A stretch of DNA of 34,675 nt, taken from contig NZ_RDBO01000077.1 in assembly GCF_008120935.1 (NCBI RefSeq), positions 1,753,818-1,788,492 on the forward strand, written 5' to 3'. Source of the stretch: Streptomyces sp. sk2.1 (GTDB lineage: Bacteria > Actinomycetota > Actinomycetes > Streptomycetales > Streptomycetaceae). A program made the translations under genes and the position numbers. Below, one piece after another: positions 8,122 to 15,467 of the stretch. Within the stretch, counting starts at the first letter, position 1. Each line of letters starts with the position of its first letter. The notes under the pieces are model-generated. The model made no database searches. It was not told the DNA's origin and saw nothing but the letters and a program-made list of their open reading frames with translations.

Positions 8122-9059
8122 CTATCCCCCTGCTCGGCGCCGACGTCATCGAGGCCCTGGGGCCGACCGGAGCCGTGGACGCCCTGGAAGCGGTGCTGCG
8201 CGGGGGGCTGGACCCGGAGACGGCCCCGGCCCGGCACCATCTCGCCGTACCCGGCGGGGAGCTGCTGCTCATGCCGGCCACCACCCGCCGGGTGACCGGG
8301 GTGAAGATCGCCGGGGTCGCCCCGGACAATCCGGCGGCCGGCCTGCCCCGGATCACCGGGAGCTACCTGCTGCTCGACGCCCCCACCCTGCTGCCGCTCG
8401 CCCTGCTGGACGGGGCCGCGCTCACCACGCTGCGCACCCCGGCCGTGTCCGCGCTCGCGATCCGGTACCTCACCGGACCGGTCGTGCGCCATCTGGTGCT
8501 CTTCGGCACGGGCCCCCAGGCCTACGGGCACCTCGAAGCGGTGCTCGCGGAGCGCCGGGTGGAACGGGTCACCGTGGTCGGCCGCACCCCGCACCGGACC
8601 GACGAGCTGGTCGGGCACGCCCGCCGGCTCGGCGCGGACGCCCACGCGGGGAAGCCGGACGGGTCGGCGGTCGCCACGGCCGACCTGGTGCTCTGCTGCA
8701 CCACCTCCGCCACCCCGCTGTTCGACGGCACCCTCGTGCCGGACGGGGCGACGGTCGTCGCGGTCGGCTCGCACACCGCCGACGCCCGTGAGGTCGACAC
8801 CGCTCTGGTGTCCCGTTCCCGGGTGGTCGTCGAATCGCGGGCGGCGGCCCTGTCGGAACCGGGCGATCTGCTGATCCCGATCGCCGAAGGGGCCTTCCGG
8901 GCCCAGGACATCGCCGGTAACCTCGCCGAGCTGGTGACCGGACGGTGCGACAGCGAGGTGTCGGACGGCACCGGACGGCCCCGGTTCTTCAAGAGCGTCG
9001 GAGCGGGGTGGGAGGACCTCGCCGTCGCCGAGGCGGTGCACCGCGCCTCGACGCCCTGA
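8118..9059 (+). CDS. Ornithine cyclodeaminase/mu-crystallin family, probable pyrroline-2-carboxylate reductase
   Basis: The 313-residue protein has the OCD/mu-crystallin hallmarks: LTTLRTPAVSALA in the substrate domain, the NAD(P)-binding turn LFGTGPQAYGHLEA (about residues 118-131) and the C-terminal signature FKSVGAGWEDLAVAEA. Family members in Hyp or D-proline loci (LhpI type) reduce pyrroline-2-carboxylate to L-proline with NAD(P)H, which would recycle a side product of the dehydrogenase or support 3-hydroxyproline use. True ornithine cyclodeaminase activity is less likely in this context. Its GTG start overlaps the epimerase stop by four bases (GTGA), so it is translationally coupled to it. 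Confidence 0.83.
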   Translation: MTIPLLGADVIEALGPTGAVDALEAVLRGGLDPETAPARHHLAVPGGELLLMPATTRRVTGVKIAGVAPDNPAAGLPRITGSYLLLDAPTLLPLALLDGAALTTLRTPAVSALAIRYLTGPVVRHLVLFGTGPQAYGHLEAVLAERRVERVTVVGRTPHRTDELVGHARRLGADAHAGKPDGSAVATADLVLCCTTSATPLFDGTLVPDGATVVAVGSHTADAREVDTALVSRSRVVVESRAAALSEPGDLLIPIAEGAFRAQDIAGNLAELVTGRCDSEVSDGTGRPRFFKSVGAGWEDLAVAEAVHRASTP

Positions 9060-9094
9060 CCACGCCTTCCACGGCTCCGGGACGAAGGTCTCCG

Positions 9095-9120
9095 TGGAAC
9101 GTGACATTGTATTCTGGGGC
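9095..9120 (+). promoter_or_regulatory. Operator-like element before gntR
   Basis: GTGACATTGTAT (9101-9112) matches 11 of 12 positions of the shared consensus GTGACATTGTAC. It sits 34 bases upstream of the gntR start in an AT-richer patch within GC-rich DNA. It would allow autoregulation and a separate gntR promoter at the end of the catabolic operon. Confidence 0.5.
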
Positions 9121-9146
9121 CCCGCACGGTGCTGGAGGAACAGATT

Positions 9147-9863
9147 ATGGCCCGCCTGACGACGCTCAACGCCCTCTCCGCGCAGGAGCACTTGCGCGAT
9201 CAGGTGGCGAACGCCCTCCGGGCGGCGCTGATAGCCGGGGAGCTCCGCCCGGGCGTGGTCTACTCCGCTCCCGCGCTCGCCGCCGAATTCGGGGTGTCCG
9301 CCACCCCGGTCCGCGAGGCCATGCTCGACCTGGCGCGCGAGGGCCTGGTCGAGGCCGTCCGCAACAAGGGCTTCCGGGTCACCGAGCTGACCGAGCAGGA
9401 CCTCGACGACTTCACCGAGATCCGGGCCATGATCGAGGTGCCCACCATCGGCCGCATCGCCGCGATGGGCCTCGTCGAGGAGCTCGAAGCGCTCCGGCCG
9501 CTGGCGCGGGCGATCGTCGACGCCGCCGCCGAGCAGGACATCATCGGCTATCTGGAGGCCGACCGCCGCTTCCACCTCGAACTGCTCGGCCTGGCGGGCA
9601 ACCGCCGGCTGGTGGAGGAGGTCGGCAACCTGCGCAAGCGTTCCCGGCTCTTCGGGCTGAACAGGCTCGCCGAGACGGGGAAGCTGGTCCAGTCGGCCGA
9701 GGAGCACGTGCAGTTGCTCGACCTCTTGGCCGCCGGTGACGTGCAGGGGGCCGAGAGCTGCATGCTGGCCCACATGTCGCACGTCAGGTCGCTGTGGGCC
9801 GAGGAACGGGCCGACGGCGCGGACGACGCGGCGGCCCCGGGCGGTACCGCCGAGCAGGGCTGA
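9147..9863 (+). CDS. GntR family transcriptional regulator, FCD (FadR) subfamily
   Basis: The 238-residue protein has an N-terminal winged helix (residues about 12-78; recognition region FGVSATPVREAM) and a C-terminal all-helical FCD ligand domain. Candidate metal-binding residues lie in FTEIRAMIE, DRRFHLELL, EEHVQLLDLL and HMSHV. It is the likely local repressor of the Hyp operon, with Hyp or a pathway intermediate as effector; this is inferred from position. ATG at 9147 follows GGAGGAA (9134-9140). It is a clear paralogue of the regulator at 18286-19047. The last codons are part of a 37-base tandem repeat that continues past the stop. Confidence 0.9.
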   Translation: MARLTTLNALSAQEHLRDQVANALRAALIAGELRPGVVYSAPALAAEFGVSATPVREAMLDLAREGLVEAVRNKGFRVTELTEQDLDDFTEIRAMIEVPTIGRIAAMGLVEELEALRPLARAIVDAAAEQDIIGYLEADRRFHLELLGLAGNRRLVEEVGNLRKRSRLFGLNRLAETGKLVQSAEEHVQLLDLLAAGDVQGAESCMLAHMSHVRSLWAEERADGADDAAAPGGTAEQG

Positions 9864-9905
9864 CCCACCGGCCCCGGGCGGTACCGCCGAGCAGGACCGA
9901 CCCGC
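9832..9905. repeat. Two-copy tandem repeat, 37-base period, across the gntR stop
   Basis: Copy 1 (9832-9868) holds the last codons and stop of gntR; copy 2 (9869-9905) follows directly and differs at a few bases around the former stop codon, which reads ACC GAC instead of GCT GAC. A short piece of a third copy begins at 9906. It looks like a recent local duplication of the gene end. Confidence 0.85.
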
Positions 9906-9908
9906 CGG

Positions 9909-9949
9909 CCCCGTCGGCGGACGCCCCGCACGGGCGTCCGCCGACGGGG
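9909..9949. terminator. Strong bidirectional hairpin between gntR and aminopeptidase P
   Basis: An 18-base perfect stem joins 9909-9926 and 9932-9949 around a 5-base loop. It separates two convergent genes, ending 10 bases before the stop codon of the minus-strand gene. Confidence 0.8.
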
Positions 9950-9959
9950 CCCGCCGGGA

Positions 9960-11432
9960 TCAGCCCTCCAGCAGGGCGCCCATCCACTCCTCGATCCCGT
10001 CGGCGGTCCGCGGCAGCGCCGACGACATGAGACGGGCGCCGTCGTCCGTGATCACGAGGTCGTCCTCGATCCGCACCCCGATGCCGCGCAGCGCCCCGGG
10101 CAGCGTCTCGTCGTCGGGCTGGAGGTACAGCCCCGGCTCCACGGTCAGCACCTGACCGGCCTCCAGCCGCCCGTCCAGATACGTGTGGGCACGCGCCTGC
10201 GCGCAGTCGTGCAGGTCCATGCCGAGCATGTGGCCGCTGCTGCAGAGCGTGTACCGGCGGTAGAGACCGTTGTCCGGGTGGAGCGCCTCCTCGGCGGACA
10301 CCGACAGCACCCCCCAGTCGTGCAGCCCCTCGGCGATGACCCGCATGGCCGCCAGATGGAAGTCGCGGAAGCGGGCCCCCGGGCGCAGGGCGGCGATGCC
10401 CGCCTCCTGCGCGGCCAGCACCAGTTCGTACACGCTGCGCTGCACGGGGGAGAACCGGCCGGACAGCGGCAGGGTGCGGGTGATGTCGGCGGTGTAGAGG
10501 GTGTCGGTCTCCACGCCCGCGTCCAGCAGCAGCAGCCGGTCGCGGTCCAGCGGGCCGTCGTTGCGGATCCAGTGCAGGACGCAGGCGTGCGCCCCGGCGG
10601 CGGCGATCGTGGAGTAGCCCGGCCCGTTCCCCTCCAGCCGGGCCCGCAGATCGAAGACGCCCTCGATCCAGCGCTCCCCGCGCGGGTGCCGCAGCGCCTG
10701 CGGCAGGCTCCGTACCACGTCCTCGAACCCCGTCACCGTCGCGTCCACGGCGTGCTGCAACTGCTCGGTCTCCCAGGGGTCCTTGACGAGCCGCAGCTCG
10801 CTGAGCACCGCTTCGAGACCGGCGGGCAACGGGCGCGTCGAGTGCAGGACGCGGCGGGAGCGCAGGAGTTCGTCGACGGACGGGTCCACACCGCCCAGCA
10901 CCCGCACCGGGGGCTGCGGGCCGGTGAGCAGCTTCTCCCAGGCGTCCAGGTCCGCGCAGCGGATGCCGGTGAGCCGGGCCGCCTCCTCCAGGTCGGGCCT
11001 GCGGCCGACCCAGAACTCCCCGTACCTGCGGTCGCGGTAGAACTCGTGACCGGTGCGCGGCGACCGGGGACGCAGATACAGCACCGCTTCGTGCCGTTCG
11101 TCGCCGTCGGGTTCCAGGACGAGGACGTGGCCGGCCTGGTCCTCGCCGGTGAGGCCGGTGAGCCAGGCGTAGCCGGTGTGGGGCCGGAAGCGGTGGTCGG
11201 TGTCGTTGGAGCGGACCGCGAGCGCGCCCGCCGGGATGATCAGGCGCTCGCCGGGGAAGCGGGCGGCCAGCCGGGCGCGGCGGGCGGGGGTGGCGTCGAT
11301 GGGAGGGACGCGGAGGTCCGCCGGCAGCGGGGACTCGGCCCACCCGGTGCCCATGAAGGCGTCCAGGGCGGGGGACACCGGCAGATCGTGGCTGCCGGTG
11401 CGGGGCGTAACGGGGGAACGGGACACGGGCAT
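9960..11432 (-). CDS. pepP: Aminopeptidase P family (M24B) Xaa-Pro aminopeptidase
   Basis: The 490-residue protein has the aminopeptidase P N-terminal domain (about residues 45-180) and a C-terminal pita-bread M24 metallopeptidase domain. The five dinuclear metal ligands are visible: Asp304 (LLDAGVE), Asp316 (TADITRTLP), His401 (SSGHMLGMDLHD), Glu432 (TVEPG) and Glu456 (VRIEDD). Such enzymes remove the N-terminal residue from Xaa-Pro peptides, including Xaa-Pro/Hyp peptides of collagen. It has no signal peptide, so it acts in the cytoplasm. A GAGGAG site lies just upstream of the ATG. It is divergent from the collagenase and convergent with the Hyp operon, which suggests a role in collagen peptide use. 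A housekeeping PepP paralogue elsewhere in the genome is possible. Confidence 0.9.
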   Translation of the reverse strand: MPVSRSPVTPRTGSHDLPVSPALDAFMGTGWAESPLPADLRVPPIDATPARRARLAARFPGERLIIPAGALAVRSNDTDHRFRPHTGYAWLTGLTGEDQAGHVLVLEPDGDERHEAVLYLRPRSPRTGHEFYRDRRYGEFWVGRRPDLEEAARLTGIRCADLDAWEKLLTGPQPPVRVLGGVDPSVDELLRSRRVLHSTRPLPAGLEAVLSELRLVKDPWETEQLQHAVDATVTGFEDVVRSLPQALRHPRGERWIEGVFDLRARLEGNGPGYSTIAAAGAHACVLHWIRNDGPLDRDRLLLLDAGVETDTLYTADITRTLPLSGRFSPVQRSVYELVLAAQEAGIAALRPGARFRDFHLAAMRVIAEGLHDWGVLSVSAEEALHPDNGLYRRYTLCSSGHMLGMDLHDCAQARAHTYLDGRLEAGQVLTVEPGLYLQPDDETLPGALRGIGVRIEDDLVITDDGARLMSSALPRTADGIEEWMGALLEG

Positions 11433-11772
11433 TGCTCCTCGGGGCTCTGAAGGACCGGGGGCGGAGCCGGGATTCCGGCTCTCCGGGAACGCGGTGGTGT
11501 GGTCACGCGATGGTCAAAACCAGTGATGGCAGCCGGTTTTTCGGGCCGCGTGCCACACCCCGCACCACGACGAGAAGTTGTCGCGCAAATGAATGTGTGC
11601 GGGAGGGGTTCCAAAGAACATGTGACATGTGCCATTGTACAGCCCGCAAGGGAACGGAAGCCGTGCTCATGTCACGCATGAGTGCAGTTCAGACCCTGTC
11701 CGGCGCCGGTCCCTTGCATTCCCCCACAGCCGCGCCCTGGTGCGCGGTCATCACTCCACATGGAGGCGGCAC
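11433..11772. promoter_or_regulatory. Divergent pepP/collagenase control region
   Basis: This 340-base gap serves both divergent genes. It holds a cluster of related elements: two direct copies of ACATGTG (11618-11624 and 11625-11631), GTGACAT (11622-11628), GTGCCATTGTAC (11629-11640, 11 of 12 to the shared consensus) and an inverted ATGTCAC (11669-11675) inside CTCATG-TCACG-CATGAG. An AT-rich patch surrounds 11520-11600. I see no gene in it. The collagenase RBS GGAGG is at 11762-11766. Confidence 0.5.
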
Positions 11773-14160
11773 GTGAGGAACCCGAGGGTTCGTTCAAAAA
11801 TAACCGTATTGCCCACTGCGGTCCTGGCAGCTTGCCTGGGCGTGGGCCTGTTCACGGCACCGAGCCAGGCCGTCGAGCAGCGTTCCGCCGTATCGACCGT
11901 GAGTTCCACCTTCTCCTCGGCCATCGCCCAGAAGAAGGCGGAAGCCCCGACCGAGGACTCCGGTGGCCCCACCGCCGAGTCGCTCACGGCCCCCGCCGCC
12001 GATGCCGGTCACGTCCAGCGCCAGAAGCTCGAGGCCGGCGACCAGCCTCCGCTGTCCGCGTCCAAGGACGCGCTCAAGCGGGACTACGACGACCAGAAAG
12101 CCGCGGCCCCGAGCCACAAGGCGCCTTCCATGAAGGCCCAGAAGCGCGGAGCCAAGAAGCTCGGCGCGGCCGCTGCCGAGTGCAACACCACCGATTTCAC
12201 CAACAACACCGGCAGCGCCCTGGTCGAGAAGGTCAAGGCGGCCACCACCGACTGCGTCAACACGCTCTTCAAGCTGCAGGGCCAGGACGGCTACAACGCC
12301 TTCCGCGAGGACCAGATGGTCACCATCGCCAACGCGATGCGTGACGCCTCGGCCGCCTACCCGGGTGACGCCAGCACCGGCATGCCGCAGATGATCCTCT
12401 TCCTCCGGGCCGGCTACTACGTCCAGTACTACGACCCCGACACCGTCGGGGAGTACGGGCCGCGCCTGGTGACGGCCATCCAGGGCGCGCTCGATGGATT
12501 CTTCGGCTCCTCGCACGCCTTCGACGTCACCGACGAGAACGGCGAGAGCCTGTCCGAGGCGATCATCCTGGTCGACAGCGCCGAGCAGAACGCCCGCTAC
12601 CTGAACATCGTCAAGAAGATGCTGGCCGCCTACGACGAGTCGTACAACGACTTGTGGCACATGCGCAACGCCGTGAACAGCGTGTACACGGTGATGTTCC
12701 GCGGCCACCAGGTGCCGGAGTTCATCACCGCCATCGAGGCCGACCCGAGCGTCCTGACCTCGCTGCGCGACTTCGCCGCGAACCACATCGACCTGCTGGG
12801 CACCGAGAACTCCTTCCTCGCCGCCAACGCGGGTCTCGAGCTCGGCCGGTTCCTCAAGGAGGACTCGCTGCGCGACAAGGCGAGCCCGCTGGTGCTCGAC
12901 CTGATGAACAAGAGCTCCATCGACGGCCCCACCGCCGCGCTCTGGATCAACCTGGCGAAGATGGTCGACGCCTACGACAAGGACAACTGCTCGAAGTACG
13001 ACGCCTGCAACCTCGCGGAGCGTCTTGAGAAGGCCGTCCTGCCGGTGAAGCACACCTGCAGCGACAGCATCACCATCCGGGCGCAGGACATGAAGGCCGA
13101 GGAGCTCGAGGCCAGCTGTACCAGCCTGCTCAACCAGGACGCCTACTTCCACGAGGTGGCCCGGGACAACGGCGCGGTCGCCGATGACAACAACAAGACC
13201 ATCGAGGTCGTCGCCTTCGACTCCAGCGCCGACTACCAGACCTACGCCGGTGTGATCTTCGGTATCGACACCAACAACGGTGGCATGTACCTGGAGGGCG
13301 ACCCCAAGGTCGAGGGCAACCAGCCCCGCTTCATCGCCTACGAGGCCGAGTGGGCCCGTCCGGACTTCCAGATCTGGAACCTCAACCACGAGTACACGCA
13401 CTACCTCGACGGCCGCTACAACATGTACGGCGACTTCGCCGCCGGCATGACCACGCCGACCGTCTGGTGGGTCGAGGGCTTCGCGGAGTTCGTCTCCTAC
13501 TCCTACCGCAAGCTCAACTACGACGCCGCCATCGCCCAGGCCGCGAACCGCACCTACCCCCTGAGCACCCTGTTCGACACCACCTACGAGAACGCCGACC
13601 AGACCCGCGTCTACAACTGGGGCTACCTGGCCGTCCGTTACATGCTCGAGTCGCACCGCGGTGACGTCGACACCCTGCTCGGCCTCTACCGCAAGGGCGA
13701 CTGGGAAGGCGCCCGCACCCTGCTCAAGTCGACCATCGGCAGCCGCTACGACGCCGACTGGAACACCTGGCTGGAGGCCTGCGCGGCCGGTGCCTGCGGC
13801 GGCGGTTCCACCAACCCGCCCGGTGAGATCACCGAGTGCAAGGACGAGCACGTCCAGATGCTGGGCAAGAACTGCTCGCGCAGCAACCTGAAGGCCGTCA
13901 AGGACGACTACTCCTACCTGGCCGTCCTCATCCCGAACGGCACCGCCCAGCTGAAGATCACCTCGACCGGTGGCACGGGCGACGCCGACCTCTACTACAG
14001 CGACAAGGAGTGGGCGACCACCAAGGTCAACACCGACAAGTCGGTCGGGGCGGGCAACGAGCACACCCTGACCATCAACAACCCGGCCCCCGGCTACCAC
14101 TACATCAGCCTCTTCGGCACCGAGGCGTTCGACGGAGCCAAGGTCACCACCGAGTTCTGA
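11773..14160 (+). CDS. Secreted M9 family collagenase with C-terminal PPC domain
   Basis: The 795-residue preproprotein begins with a Sec signal peptide (RVRSK, hydrophobic core, cleavage near PSQA, about residue 33), followed by a charged low-complexity propeptide-like segment to about residue 140. The collagenase module includes the zinc site HEYTH (His539, Glu540, His543) with the third ligand Glu568 in WVEGFAEF, the spacing known from clostridial and Vibrio M9 enzymes. A PPC (bacterial pre-peptidase C-terminal) beta-domain spans about residues 705-795; such domains help bind or swell collagen. No PKD domain is present. The GTG at 11773 is chosen because GGAGG lies 6 bases upstream and the signal peptide starts directly after it; the frame is open further upstream without a signal. 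It should cleave triple-helical collagen outside the cell. Confidence 0.93.
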   Translation: MRNPRVRSKITVLPTAVLAACLGVGLFTAPSQAVEQRSAVSTVSSTFSSAIAQKKAEAPTEDSGGPTAESLTAPAADAGHVQRQKLEAGDQPPLSASKDALKRDYDDQKAAAPSHKAPSMKAQKRGAKKLGAAAAECNTTDFTNNTGSALVEKVKAATTDCVNTLFKLQGQDGYNAFREDQMVTIANAMRDASAAYPGDASTGMPQMILFLRAGYYVQYYDPDTVGEYGPRLVTAIQGALDGFFGSSHAFDVTDENGESLSEAIILVDSAEQNARYLNIVKKMLAAYDESYNDLWHMRNAVNSVYTVMFRGHQVPEFITAIEADPSVLTSLRDFAANHIDLLGTENSFLAANAGLELGRFLKEDSLRDKASPLVLDLMNKSSIDGPTAALWINLAKMVDAYDKDNCSKYDACNLAERLEKAVLPVKHTCSDSITIRAQDMKAEELEASCTSLLNQDAYFHEVARDNGAVADDNNKTIEVVAFDSSADYQTYAGVIFGIDTNNGGMYLEGDPKVEGNQPRFIAYEAEWARPDFQIWNLNHEYTHYLDGRYNMYGDFAAGMTTPTVWWVEGFAEFVSYSYRKLNYDAAIAQAANRTYPLSTLFDTTYENADQTRVYNWGYLAVRYMLESHRGDVDTLLGLYRKGDWEGARTLLKSTIGSRYDADWNTWLEACAAGACGGGSTNPPGEITECKDEHVQMLGKNCSRSNLKAVKDDYSYLAVLIPNGTAQLKITSTGGTGDADLYYSDKEWATTKVNTDKSVGAGNEHTLTINNPAPGYHYISLFGTEAFDGAKVTTEF

Positions 14161-14182
14161 TCCTCAGAACCCCCATGGTATC

Positions 14183-14257
14183 GGCCGGCCGAGCGGTGTT
14201 CCGCTCGGCCGGCCGGTGCCGTCCCCCGGGCCGTGTCCGCCGGACACGGCCCGGGGG
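14183..14257. terminator. Two tandem hairpins between collagenase and barstar genes
   Basis: The first stem is 14 bases, perfect, with a TGTT loop (14183-14196 / 14201-14214). The second is a nearly loopless 17-base palindrome (14223-14239 / 14241-14257) ending one base before the barstar stop codon. They serve the two convergent genes. Confidence 0.8.
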
Positions 14258-14258
14258 C

Positions 14259-14648
14259 TCACGACAGCCGCAGCGTGCCGGGCGTCGCGTCGTCCGCCAG
14301 GATCCCCACGATCAGGTCGAAGAGCGTCGGCCCCCGTCCGGCCAGGGCCTCGTCGAGCCGCTCGCGCATCGCGGGCCGGTTGGTGGGATGCGCCCGCTCC
14401 AGGCTCCGCCGCAGCTGACGGGCCGTCTCCTCGTGGCCCAGGGCCCGTGCGGAGAGCGCGTGGTCGCGCCACTCGAAGACGAAGTCGCCGTCGTCCGGGG
14501 TGCCCATCCCGCCGCCCAGGCAGTCCGCGAGGGCGTCGAGGTTGCGGCCGAAGTACCCGCCGGGGCCGTTCACGGCCTCGCCGATCACTTCCCAGAAGCG
14601 TTCCAGGCCGGTGACCCGGGAGCCGTCGATCACATAGGTCACGGTCAT
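14259..14648 (-). CDS. Barstar-family ribonuclease inhibitor
   Basis: The 129-residue protein starts like barstar: a short strand (TYVIDGSRV), a helix, and the diagnostic segment YFGRNLDALADCLGGG followed by FVFEWRDH, where barstar has YYGENLDALWDCL and the inhibitory helix. It has no signal peptide and should act in the cytoplasm, protecting the producer from its own guanyl ribonuclease. The RNase Sa homologue lies directly upstream on the same strand, 128 bases away. No clear Shine-Dalgarno precedes the ATG, so the gene may have its own leaderless promoter. The C-terminal 40 residues extend beyond classical barstar. Confidence 0.88.
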   Translation of the reverse strand: MTVTYVIDGSRVTGLERFWEVIGEAVNGPGGYFGRNLDALADCLGGGMGTPDDGDFVFEWRDHALSARALGHEETARQLRRSLERAHPTNRPAMRERLDEALAGRGPTLFDLIVGILADDATPGTLRLS

Positions 14649-14688
14649 GGGAGGGAGCGTACAAGCGCGAACCGGGCGGCGGACGCCG

Positions 14689-14756
14689 ACCGCGGCCGGG
14701 CGGGCCGCGGTGCCGGGTCCTCGATCCGCGCCGCAGGTGGGGGACTGCGGCGCGGA
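14689..14756 (-). terminator. Two hairpins after the ribonuclease gene
   Basis: A 12-base perfect stem (14725-14736 / 14745-14756, 8-base loop) and a 9-base stem (14689-14697 / 14703-14711) lie between the ribonuclease stop and the barstar start. They suggest the two genes are at least partly separate transcripts. Confidence 0.6.
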
Positions 14757-14776
14757 CCGGTCCGGGGGGCCGGGCC

Positions 14777-15169
14777 TCAGCAGCCCGGGTCGATCAGGTC
14801 GAAGGTGGCGTAGTGGTCGCTGGTGTAGTAGTCCTCCTGCGCCCGCTCGCCCGTGACGATGCGCCGCGCGCCGCGGGTCGGGGAGCCGGGGGTGATGACC
14901 GTGTACTCGTGGTAGTAGCCGGTGCTGTGGCTGGGCAGGACGCCTTCACGGTTCTGGAAGACGGTGCCGTCCTGGGAGTAGGGGAACGGGCCGCCCGCCT
15001 CGATCAGATCGAGGGTGTCGTGGGCCTGGGAGGGCAGGTCCGAGTAGCAGATGCTGCCGACCGAGTCGGTGGCGGCGGTCGCGGTCGCGGTGACCGGGCC
15101 GCCGATCAGGAGAGCGGACAGGAGGGCGGCTGCGCCACCGAGCGTGGTGATCCGTGGGGGGATTCGCAT
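14777..15169 (-). CDS. Secreted guanyl-specific ribonuclease, RNase Sa type
   Basis: The 130-residue precursor has an N-terminal signal peptide (MRIPPR, hydrophobic core, Ala-rich cleavage region near residue 33) and a mature domain of about 97 residues that matches RNase Sa throughout, including GPFPYSQDGTVFQNRE and GYYHEYTVITPG. Catalytic residues are in place: the Glu of YHEYT, the Arg residues of PTRGARR and the His of DHYATF. The two cysteines (SICYS and the final Cys) form the single disulfide of this family. It cleaves single-stranded RNA after guanosine, outside the cell. In-frame ATGs occur at 15169 and 15178; the shorter is preferred for its signal peptide. The inhibitor gene follows it. 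Confidence 0.95.
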   Translation of the reverse strand: MRIPPRITTLGGAAALLSALLIGGPVTATATAATDSVGSICYSDLPSQAHDTLDLIEAGGPFPYSQDGTVFQNREGVLPSHSTGYYHEYTVITPGSPTRGARRIVTGERAQEDYYTSDHYATFDLIDPGC

Positions 15170-15467
15170 GACCACCATGATGACGCGCGTAGATGTGGTC
15201 GCGTCAACGCCAACCGATGTGAATTTTTTGGAAGTTAACCCGAAAGGCTTACATGTGACTTCCGTATGTCCTGCGGGCCTCGGGCGTGTTTCCTGCCGCT
15301 GTTCACTTATTGATGAATCGACAAGAGTGGCGGCCCGTCGGCGGGGCATGCATCCCGTGAACGTCTTCCGCGGAAGTTCGACGACCATCCGGAAACGGGG
15401 AAGCGGACGGACGGGACGAGGGACCGGAACGACGACCAGGGGGCGATCCACTGTGTGGGCGGGGGAC
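15170..15467. promoter_or_regulatory. Divergent promoter region between RNase and ATP-binding protein
   Basis: The gap has an AT-rich core (about 15215-15260) and a perfect 12-base palindrome CTTCCGCGGAAG at 15365-15376. No gene is supported, although the plus-strand frame is open through it. TTGACG on the minus strand near 15206-15211 could be a -35 for the ribonuclease, without a convincing -10. Confidence 0.3.

Noticed and set aside
15051..15467. N-terminal extension of the ATP-binding protein
   Set aside because: The frame is open but overlaps the ribonuclease gene on the other strand and has no domain or RBS support.
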